Below, piece after piece: positions 42,933 to 50,044 of a stretch of 64,000 nt of DNA (positions are counted from its first letter, which is position 1; each line of letters begins with the position of its first letter). The stretch comes from an uncultured Treponema sp. (lineage in GTDB: Bacteria > Spirochaetota > Spirochaetia > Treponematales > Treponemataceae), in the NCBI GenBank assembly GCA_947166355.1, contig CAMVDX010000011.1, positions 18,883 through 82,882 of the forward strand, written 5' to 3'. Under the pieces are notes generated by a model. The model was not told where the DNA came from and did no database searches. It saw nothing but the letters and a program-made list of their open reading frames with translations. Made by a program: the position numbers and the translations under genes.

Positions 42933-44330
42933 TTAAATAATTCCCATACCTGTCAAAAGAATGATGAAGAGCAGGATTGGTGCAACGAACTTAATCATTA
43001 CAACGTAAAGTCCCTTGCGAACAAAGTGTTCACCGTTAAGGGTAATTTCATCAATTGTAGTCTTTGGCTTAGCAACCCAGCCAATAAGAATACAGGTAAG
43101 AAGACCAACAATAGGCATAAGGATGTTGTTACTTGCGTAGTCAAGAATATCAAGAATCTGACCAATACTACCGTTCGGAAGCTTGAGGTCAAAGTAGAAT
43201 ACGTTATATCCAAGACAAACGATAATAGAAACAACGAATGTGCTTACTGCCATAATGAAGGCTGAACGGCGGCGGCTCCACTTGAACTTATCCATCATAG
43301 AAGAAGTGATAGCTTCGAGAATAGAAACTGCAGAAGTAAGAGCTGCGAACATTACCATAACGAAGAAAATCAAACCAATGAAATCACCAAACTTGCCGAG
43401 GGAATTGAATACCTTTGGAAGTGTGATGAACATAAGTCCAGGACCGGCAGACATTCCTTCTTTTCCGCTGAAGGCAAATACGGCAGGAATAATCATCATA
43501 CCAGCGAGGATTGCAACACCAGTATCAAAGATTTCAATCTGATTTACAGACTTGTTGAGGTTTTCATCCTTTTTCATGTATGAGCCGTAAGCAACCATAA
43601 TTCCCATTGCGATTGAAAGAGAATAGAAAAGCTGACCCATTGCATCGAGACAAACTGTGAGGAAGCCCTTGAAAGTAAGGCCGCTAAAGTTTGGAATAAA
43701 GTAAATTGCGGCACCCTGGAGACCAGTACGTGTAACACCATTTGCATCAGTATGTTTGATGAACAAAGCATAGATAGCAATGAAAACAACGATTACAAAA
43801 AGAATAGGCATGAGGATTTTTGAGTAGCGCTCAATTCCGTGCTCAACTCCCTTATAAACGATAATAAAACAGAGAATTGCAAAAAGTGCACAGTAGAAAA
43901 TCGGCTGCCACTGTGAAGTGATAAAGCCTGTAAAGAATCCGTCTTCAACAGCAACCTGGCCCTGGAAGGCAAGATAGCAGAACATGTACTTCATTACCCA
44001 GCCACCGATTACACAGTAGTAAGGATAGATAATGAAAGGTACTACGAAAGAGAAGATTCCGAGGAAGCCCCATTTTTTACTGATTTTTGAATAAGCAGTA
44101 AGAGGGCTCTCCTGAGTCTTTCTACCAATTGCAACTTCTGTAATCAAAAGTGCAAAACCAAATGTGAGGGCAAGAGCGAGATATACTACAAGGAAAAGTC
44201 CTCCGCCATCTTTTGCAGCAAGATAAGGGAAGCGCCAGATGTTTCCTAATCCAACGGCACTGCCAGCTGCAGCCAAAACGAACCCGATTGAACTAGTAAA
44301 CGAGTTGCGCTGTTTTGTCTGAGTTTCCAT
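42933..44330 (-). CDS. Sodium-dependent transporter, NSS (SNF) family
   Basis: 465 residues with about 11-12 membrane helices. Helix 1 carries GFVLAAAGSAVGLGNIWRFPYLA, the sodium and substrate-binding signature of LeuT-fold NSS transporters. It imports an amino acid with sodium; the substrate is unknown. The gene ends at the type C repeat terminator and is divergent from the tetR-type gene. Confidence 0.92.
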   Translation of the reverse strand: METQTKQRNSFTSSIGFVLAAAGSAVGLGNIWRFPYLAAKDGGGLFLVVYLALALTFGFALLITEVAIGRKTQESPLTAYSKISKKWGFLGIFSFVVPFIIYPYYCVIGGWVMKYMFCYLAFQGQVAVEDGFFTGFITSQWQPIFYCALFAILCFIIVYKGVEHGIERYSKILMPILFVIVVFIAIYALFIKHTDANGVTRTGLQGAAIYFIPNFSGLTFKGFLTVCLDAMGQLFYSLSIAMGIMVAYGSYMKKDENLNKSVNQIEIFDTGVAILAGMMIIPAVFAFSGKEGMSAGPGLMFITLPKVFNSLGKFGDFIGLIFFVMVMFAALTSAVSILEAITSSMMDKFKWSRRRSAFIMAVSTFVVSIIVCLGYNVFYFDLKLPNGSIGQILDILDYASNNILMPIVGLLTCILIGWVAKPKTTIDEITLNGEHFVRKGLYVVMIKFVAPILLFIILLTGMGII

Positions 44331-44443
44331 AAACGATACTCCTATAAAATTTTTTTACGGAAACCATTTTAACATAAAAGTGACAGATAAGTCATTAGAA
44401 GATTATGTTATATAGATTGGAATAGAATAAGGCAACTTTGTTG

Positions 44444-44491
44444 TTGACATAAGTTACCATAAGGTAGTATTATAGTTACCGATAGGTAACT
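44444..44491 (+). promoter_or_regulatory. TetR-gene promoter with two operators
   Basis: TTGACA (44444-44449), 18 bp, TATTAT (44468-44473). An operator-like palindrome AGTTACCATAAGGTAGT (44452-44468) fills the spacer, and AGTTACCGATAGGTAACT (44474-44491) covers the expected transcription start. This layout predicts repression of the operon by its own TetR product. Confidence 0.75.
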
Positions 44492-44498
44492 TTGCGAT

Positions 44499-45140
44499 AT
44501 GGATAGAAAAACGGAAATTATTAATGCAACATTAGAGCTTGCATCTGAAAATGGATTGGCAGCAGTTTCTATGAATCAGATTGCAGAAAAGCTGGGAATT
44601 TCAAAACCTGCTTTATATAAGCATTTTGAATCACGTGAAGAAATAATAAAAACAATGTATTCATTTTTGCGAGAACAGGCTAAGCATAATATTGCTGCTG
44701 GTGAAATAAATTGGGATACGCTTTCTGATAAGATCCCGCTGGAAAAAATTCTGACACAAATGGTTGAGGCTTACCGAAGTCTCTGTACAAATCCAGCTAT
44801 GTTCAGATTTTATAAAATCATAATGTCTCAGAGAACAATCGATATTGCCGCAACTGAAATTATGGTAATGGAAACAAAAGCTATGATTGATGCAACAAAG
44901 AAGCTTTTTTATGCGCTTCAGGTAAAAAAGATTGCTGATTTTCCTGATCCAGATGCTGCTGCTGTTTCGTTTGCCATGTCAGTTCATTCAATAATTGATC
45001 TGGAATGTGATCTTAATCAGCTTAAAAATGCGAATAGCGATGTTGGAAAAGGCATTGATAAAAATATAATGAAAAATTTTATCAGCGAGTTTTGCAGACT
45101 CTATGGAATAAAAGGTGTAAAGACAAATGGAAAGAAGTAA
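44499..45140 (+). CDS. TetR-family transcriptional regulator
   Basis: 213 residues. The N-terminal helix-turn-helix (about 8-50) reads IINATLELASENGLAAVSMNQIAEKLGISKPALYKHFESREEI. The C-terminal domain would bind an unknown ligand. The operon continues with DUF998 (overlapping by 14 bp) and DUF2141 genes, so the system may sense and respond to a membrane-active compound; that is inference. Confidence 0.92.
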   Translation: MDRKTEIINATLELASENGLAAVSMNQIAEKLGISKPALYKHFESREEIIKTMYSFLREQAKHNIAAGEINWDTLSDKIPLEKILTQMVEAYRSLCTNPAMFRFYKIIMSQRTIDIAATEIMVMETKAMIDATKKLFYALQVKKIADFPDPDAAAVSFAMSVHSIIDLECDLNQLKNANSDVGKGIDKNIMKNFISEFCRLYGIKGVKTNGKK

Positions 45141-45792
45141 AAATCAAAACTTCAGATACTGGTTACTGGTTTGTGGTATTTTGAATGTAGTTTTTTATCT
45201 GCTTCATGACTGCATTGGTGCAAAATTTTATCCGGGGTACAACTGGATGGCTCAGGCGGTGAGTGACCTGACAGCTACAGATGCACCTTCACGGTTGATA
45301 GCATCAGAGCTTACAAAAATTCACGGAATCTTTTCTTGTGTTGCATGTACATTAATCTGCATTTGTACAAAAGAATTGTGGAAGGAAGCTTCGGAAAAAA
45401 TCCTTCGTCTGGGAGTTTATCTTTTTGTAACAATGCACTGGATTTCTGCTATAGGTTACAGTCTTTTCCCACTGACTGGCAGCGGTTATGACGGAAGCTT
45501 TCAGTCTTTTGTACATGTATATGTAATTACAGTTCTTGTTGTTCTGCTTTCAATTGTATCTTTGATTTTGATTGCTGTGGGCGGATTTAAGAGTGGAAAT
45601 AAAGTTCTGGCATGGTGCGCAGTTGTTGCACTTCTTATGATGTTTTTGGGTGCAGCAGGTAGCGGTTTAGTTCCAAGAGAATATTTTGGAATTCCAGAAA
45701 GATTCAGTACTTATAGTGCTGTATGTTTTACAGCAGTGATTGCAGTAATTGCGTTTTTAAAGTTTGGAAAGAATATTACACAGGAGAAATAG
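45127..45792 (+). CDS. DUF998-family membrane protein
   Basis: 221 residues with about six membrane helices and the family's early GYNWMAQAVSDLTATDAPSRL motif. The function of DUF998 proteins is unknown. It overlaps the tetR-type gene and is followed 3 bp later by the DUF2141 gene, so all three are one transcript. Confidence 0.8.
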   Translation: MERSKNQNFRYWLLVCGILNVVFYLLHDCIGAKFYPGYNWMAQAVSDLTATDAPSRLIASELTKIHGIFSCVACTLICICTKELWKEASEKILRLGVYLFVTMHWISAIGYSLFPLTGSGYDGSFQSFVHVYVITVLVVLLSIVSLILIAVGGFKSGNKVLAWCAVVALLMMFLGAAGSGLVPREYFGIPERFSTYSAVCFTAVIAVIAFLKFGKNITQEK

Positions 45793-45795
45793 AAA

Positions 45796-46245
45796 ATGAA
45801 AAAGAACTTTTCTTTTAAGAAAATTGTTTTGATGGTTTTAATTCAGATTGTTTGCAGTATATTTTTATTTGCAGAAGAAGCTGCAGAAGAAAAAAAGCTC
45901 ACAGTCGAAATTACAAATATTACATCAGAGGAAGGTCAGATTATTCTGGCAATTTATAATTCATCAGAAAATTACGATAAGAGAATAGCTTTTCAGGAAG
46001 TTAGGCTTAAGCCGGAAATTGATACAGTTATTTTTGAAACAAATGTTCCTGATGGTGAATATCTTGTAATGCTTGTTCATGACATCAACAATAATGGAAA
46101 GTTAGATACAAGCTTTATTGGGATGCCAAAGGAACCTGTAGGTTTAAGTAATTATGATGGCAAAGGGATTCCTGGTAAATTTAAAAAACATAAATTTTCT
46201 GTAAATGAAAATACTGAAATAATAATTCCATTAAAAAAGATTTAA
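45796..46245 (+). CDS. Secreted DUF2141 protein
   Basis: 149 residues with a signal peptide (about 1-26) and a small beta-rich domain containing VPDGEYLVMLVHDINNNGKLDTSFIGMPKEPVGLSNY, the DUF2141 hallmark. It is exported and probably periplasmic; no enzymatic role is known. It is the last gene of the TetR operon. Confidence 0.8.
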   Translation: MKKNFSFKKIVLMVLIQIVCSIFLFAEEAAEEKKLTVEITNITSEEGQIILAIYNSSENYDKRIAFQEVRLKPEIDTVIFETNVPDGEYLVMLVHDINNNGKLDTSFIGMPKEPVGLSNYDGKGIPGKFKKHKFSVNENTEIIIPLKKI

Positions 46246-46309
46246 TATTTCTTTGTAGGATTTTAAATATGTCATCAAAATGTCATATTTAAAATCCATG
46301 TATTACCTC

Positions 46310-46338
46310 TCGACATCACACGTTTTTCTGTCTATCAT
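46310..46338 (+). promoter_or_regulatory. Promoter of the fructosamine-kinase gene, leaderless arrangement
   Basis: TCGACA (46310-46315), 17 bp, TATCAT (46333-46338), then GGAGTG and ATG 46345. The GGAG is too close to the ATG to act as a normal ribosome binding site. Confidence 0.5.
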
Positions 46339-46344
46339 GGAGTG

Positions 46345-47265
46345 ATGAATATTAAACTTCCACCAAATTATAATTCTCTTGCAGAAGCGCTTGTTTCACT
46401 TTATGGTAATTCTGTCGCAATAGCAGAAACAGACCGTCTGCATGGCGGCGACATAAATAAAGCCTATGGACTTACTCTTAACAATGGCAAAAAAATCTTT
46501 ATGAAAGCCAATGCTAAACAGAATGCTTCGTTTTTTACGGCTGAAGCAGCAGGGCTTACCGCTATCGCAAAAACGGGAGCAATTGATACTCCAGACATAA
46601 TATGTACCGGAACTGATGATGGCGAAGATGTAGGCTACAGTTTTCTTTTATTAAAATTCATAAAAGGCGGAAAACAGCAGAAAAATTACTGGCAGGAGTT
46701 TGCTCAGAAGCTTGCTGCAATGCATAAAGCAGACACTTCTGTTTTTTTTGAGAATGGCGGAAAATTTGGTTTCTTTCAGGATAATTATATTGGAGCAAGA
46801 CCGCAGAAAAATACTCCAGCCGACAGTTGGGTTTCATTTTTTCGAGATAACAGACTGGCTCCTCAGTTTAAGGCTGCAGATGCATATTTTGATACTAACG
46901 ACCGTAAGTTAGTTACTAAACTTTTGGACCATCTGGAGGAATTTCTTATTGAGCCGAAAAAACCGAGCCTTTTGCATGGAGACCTCTGGAGTGGAAACGT
47001 AATGTGTGGTCTGGACGGCCATGCAATGCTGATAGATCCTGCCTGTTATGTTGGTCATGCAGAAGCTGACCTTGCAATGACAGAGCTTTTTGGTGGCTTT
47101 CCACCAGAGTTTTATGAGGCTTACCGTGAAGCAAATCCTTTACAGCCAGGGTATGAAAACCGCCGCGACCTTTACAACCTGTATCAGCTTTTAAATCATC
47201 TTAATCTTTTTGGACCAACTTATCTTGGTCCGGTAAAGAGCATAATTGCGGAATACGTCGGATAA
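46345..47265 (+). CDS. Fructosamine kinase family protein
   Basis: 306 residues with an FN3K/aminoglycoside-phosphotransferase fold: KIFMKANA (ATP-binding Lys), catalytic LLHGDLWSGNV and metal-binding LIDPACYVGHAEADLAM, ending with YQLLNHLNLFG. These kinases phosphorylate glycated lysines or fructosamines so that the sugar comes off. The DUF763 gene follows after 12 bp. The coding sequence includes a long ACTAAC..GTTAGT palindrome (46894-46913). Confidence 0.9.
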   Translation: MNIKLPPNYNSLAEALVSLYGNSVAIAETDRLHGGDINKAYGLTLNNGKKIFMKANAKQNASFFTAEAAGLTAIAKTGAIDTPDIICTGTDDGEDVGYSFLLLKFIKGGKQQKNYWQEFAQKLAAMHKADTSVFFENGGKFGFFQDNYIGARPQKNTPADSWVSFFRDNRLAPQFKAADAYFDTNDRKLVTKLLDHLEEFLIEPKKPSLLHGDLWSGNVMCGLDGHAMLIDPACYVGHAEADLAMTELFGGFPPEFYEAYREANPLQPGYENRRDLYNLYQLLNHLNLFGPTYLGPVKSIIAEYVG

Positions 47266-47277
47266 AGGTTTTTAAAA

Positions 47278-48645
47278 ATGCCAGGAATCAGAAATAGCGG
47301 ACACGCAGATTTACCTCTTCACACCGGAACAGTTCCACGCTGGCTTGCCGACCGCATGATGGTGCTGGGAACTCTGATAACAGAGTCTCTGGTAGAAAAC
47401 TTTGGACCAGATGAAGTGCTTGTTCGTCTTAGCGACCCTTTGTGGTTTCAGTCATTTGGGGCTGTTATGGGAATGGACTGGCACAGCTCGGGAATTACTA
47501 CAAGTGTAATGTATGCGCTTAAGCGTGGTCTGAATCCAAGAGCAAAGGAACTCGGTATTTATGTTTGCGGAGGCCGAGGAAAATATTCACGAATGACTCC
47601 GGATGAACTTCTTGGAATTGCAGATACTGAGGGCCTTGATGGTAATGCTCTTGTCCGCAACAGTAAGCTTGTTGCCAAAGTAGATAACAATGCGGTTCAA
47701 GATGGTTTTCAATTATATCAGCATAATTTTGTTTTAACTCGTGATGGAAACTGGGCGGTGGTGCAGCAGGGGATGAATACTGCAGAAAAAAAGGCTCGCC
47801 GTTATCACTGGTGTTCAACTAACTTACGTTCGTTTGTTGAAGAACCTCACAGTGGTGTTGTTGGCGAAAACCGCGGAAAAATATTAAACCTTACGGATTC
47901 ACATGCAGATACAGCCCGTAATTCAATTCTCGATATGAGCCGGCAGGAGCCGGAACGAATTATTAACGAAATTACTCAGATTGGTAAACCGGCGAGCCAG
48001 ATAATTTTATTGCAGGACGGAAAAGTTAACGGGGGCGTTGTGGGGGTGTCCCCCGCAGAGAGGGTAGCGACCAACGAAGTGGGCGCGCAGGGAGAGACTT
48101 CTCCCTCCTATGTTCAGGGTGAATTGTTTCCCGAGCTTGTATCGCAGAGCAAAATGGAAATTGAACAGAAGGGGCGGTCTATAATTTTACCAGCGCATCA
48201 TGAAGTAATGGAACAGGATGTAAATCTTAAGCGGCTTGGTGGAGTGTTAGCTACGGCTTACGAGACTCAACCGCAGAACTTTGAAGAGCTTCTGCTTACG
48301 CCGGGGCTTGGTCCGAGAACTCTGCAGTCTCTGGCTCTTGTCAGCGAAGTAATTTATGGAACTCCGAGTCGTTTTACCGACCCGGCCCGTTTCAGCTTTG
48401 CTCATGGAGGAAAAGACGGACATCCATTTCCTGTGCCATTGAAGATTTACGATGAATCGATTCGCATTCTCCGGGACAGTATAGAAAAATCAAAGCTTGG
48501 TTATAAAGATAAATCAGATTGTATACGCCGGCTGCATACAGTTGCGCTTAATGTGGAAAAAAATTGTGCACCAGAAGTGGACTTTGATGCAGCAATCCGT
48601 TATGAAAGAGAGCGTTCAAAAGAATGGGATGGTAAAACTGTATAA
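47278..48645 (+). CDS. DUF763-family protein with an in-frame repeat insertion
   Basis: 455 residues. It begins with the DUF763 signature SGHADLPLHTGTVPRWLADRM and includes DPLWFQSFGAVMGMDWHSSG, YVCGGRGKYSRMTPDEL, AKVDNNAVQDGF, WAVVQQGMN and RRYHWCS. A helix-hairpin-helix-like LLTPGLGPRTLQSLALVSE near the C-terminus hints at nucleic-acid binding. The function is unknown. Residues about 251-277 are encoded by a type D repeat (48031-48108) and are not expected in relatives; the frame is kept. Confidence 0.85.
   Translation: MPGIRNSGHADLPLHTGTVPRWLADRMMVLGTLITESLVENFGPDEVLVRLSDPLWFQSFGAVMGMDWHSSGITTSVMYALKRGLNPRAKELGIYVCGGRGKYSRMTPDELLGIADTEGLDGNALVRNSKLVAKVDNNAVQDGFQLYQHNFVLTRDGNWAVVQQGMNTAEKKARRYHWCSTNLRSFVEEPHSGVVGENRGKILNLTDSHADTARNSILDMSRQEPERIINEITQIGKPASQIILLQDGKVNGGVVGVSPAERVATNEVGAQGETSPSYVQGELFPELVSQSKMEIEQKGRSIILPAHHEVMEQDVNLKRLGGVLATAYETQPQNFEELLLTPGLGPRTLQSLALVSEVIYGTPSRFTDPARFSFAHGGKDGHPFPVPLKIYDESIRILRDSIEKSKLGYKDKSDCIRRLHTVALNVEKNCAPEVDFDAAIRYERERSKEWDGKTV
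48031..48108 (+). repeat. Type D repeat inserted in frame in the DUF763 gene
   Basis: 78 bp (26 codons) sharing GGGGGTGTCCCCC and GAGACTTCTCCC with the copy before dnaA (15111-15191). It falls in the region between two conserved blocks. Confidence 0.75.
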
Positions 48646-48699
48646 AAAATCTGGTAAAATGTAATTTAAAAATAACGTGTAAAAAAAGAGAATCCATTA

Positions 48700-48705
48700 T
48701 ATAAT
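48700..48705 (+). promoter_or_regulatory. Consensus -10 box of the SpoIIE-type phosphatase gene, leaderless
   Basis: TATAAT ends 6 nt before ATG 48712, and no ribosome binding site is present. The -35 is weak (GTGTAA near 48677). Confidence 0.5.
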
Positions 48706-48711
48706 ATAACA

Positions 48712-50031
48712 ATGAATATCAAACAAAAAATTAAAAAGGAAATTAACAGCCTCACTTCGTCTTATCAACGGGCAAAGCTTGTTTCATTTTTTGTTGCCCT
48801 CTGTTCATTGCTGTACCATATTGATATTTGTATTTTTTTCTATGTAAACAAAATAATGCCGATGTTTTACTACAATTTTATAAGTATTTCGGTATTTTTG
48901 ATTATACTGCTTTTAGTGCCTCGTCTTAAATCATATATTGTGCTTTATGGACTTGCCTCTTTGGAGGTCATAACGCATCAGGTGCTTGCAGATTATTTTC
49001 TTGGTTCATATTGCAGTTTTCATTCTTTCATTCTGCTTCTGGGAGTTATGCCGTTCCTTGTTTTTGAAAATAAAAAAAAGTATGCACTTCCTGTAACAAT
49101 TATTTGTTCGCTGATTTATATTTATTTTGCCAGTAGAACAATTGAACCGCAAATGGAAATCGCAGAAAATATTCTGTTTGCAGTACGATGCATGAATATT
49201 TCAATTATGGTTTTTATGATTGTTTTTGTGATTTTGATTTATACAAGCGTTGTTTACCGTATTGAAAAATATCTGAAAACTCATAGCGAGTCGCTGGAAA
49301 ATGAAATTAAAATGGCAGCAATTATTCAGCAGAATTTTTTCAGACAGGAAATTGATGATATAAAAAAATACGAGGTTGCCTATTTCAGCCGTCCTATGGT
49401 TGGTGTTTCCGGGGACCTTTATGATTTTTATAAAACCGGTGAAAAGCTTGACGGGCTTGGCGTATTTGATGTTTCAGGGCATGGTATTTCTTCCGGCCTG
49501 GTTACAATGCTTGTAAAGAATATTATTCATCAGGAATTTTATAATGAAAAAGATGCCGAGCTTTGGGAAATCGTAAATAGAATTAATGACCGCGTAATTG
49601 AAGAAAAAGGCGATATTCAGAATTATCTTACCGGGGCACTTGTTCGACTTTATGAAGATAAATTTGAATTAGTTGATGCGGGACATCCGGCTCCGATTTT
49701 GTATAGAAAAAAAACCGGCGAATGTAATTTCTTAAAGCTTGGTGAAAAATCTGTAGGTGCAATTGGTATTGCAGGTTTTCCTGTTTATTACGAATCAATG
49801 TTTTATGATTTTGAAGATGGCGATGAGCTTATTCTTTTTTCAGACGGTGTAATTGATATCAAAAATGAAAATGAAGAATACTTCGGAAAAGAACGTCTTC
49901 TTGAATCAGTAAAAATAAATCTTGATAAGTCAGCTGCTGAACAGGTAAGCTTTATTGCTAACAGTATTTATTCTTTCTGTGGTAATCGTGAGCAGAATGA
50001 TGATCTTACAATAATTGTTTTGAAAAAATAA
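48712..50031 (+). CDS. Membrane-bound SpoIIE/RsbU-type PP2C phosphatase
   Basis: 439 residues: six or so membrane helices (about 20-190), a coiled coil (about 180-205), and a SpoIIE phosphatase domain with VSGDLYDFY, GLGVFDVSGHGISSGLV, DAGHPAPILY, LILFSDGVIDIKN and NDDLTIIVL. The Asp residues bind the metals. Such proteins dephosphorylate anti-anti-sigma factors in partner-switching pathways; no partner gene lies nearby. hrpB follows after 13 bp. Confidence 0.9.
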   Translation: MNIKQKIKKEINSLTSSYQRAKLVSFFVALCSLLYHIDICIFFYVNKIMPMFYYNFISISVFLIILLLVPRLKSYIVLYGLASLEVITHQVLADYFLGSYCSFHSFILLLGVMPFLVFENKKKYALPVTIICSLIYIYFASRTIEPQMEIAENILFAVRCMNISIMVFMIVFVILIYTSVVYRIEKYLKTHSESLENEIKMAAIIQQNFFRQEIDDIKKYEVAYFSRPMVGVSGDLYDFYKTGEKLDGLGVFDVSGHGISSGLVTMLVKNIIHQEFYNEKDAELWEIVNRINDRVIEEKGDIQNYLTGALVRLYEDKFELVDAGHPAPILYRKKTGECNFLKLGEKSVGAIGIAGFPVYYESMFYDFEDGDELILFSDGVIDIKNENEEYFGKERLLESVKINLDKSAAEQVSFIANSIYSFCGNREQNDDLTIIVLKK

Positions 50032-50044
50032 AAAGATTATAAAA

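Noticed and set aside
42834..43265. 143-residue open frame opposite the symporter gene
   Set aside because: Begins in a type C repeat and runs antisense to a clear NSS transporter gene.
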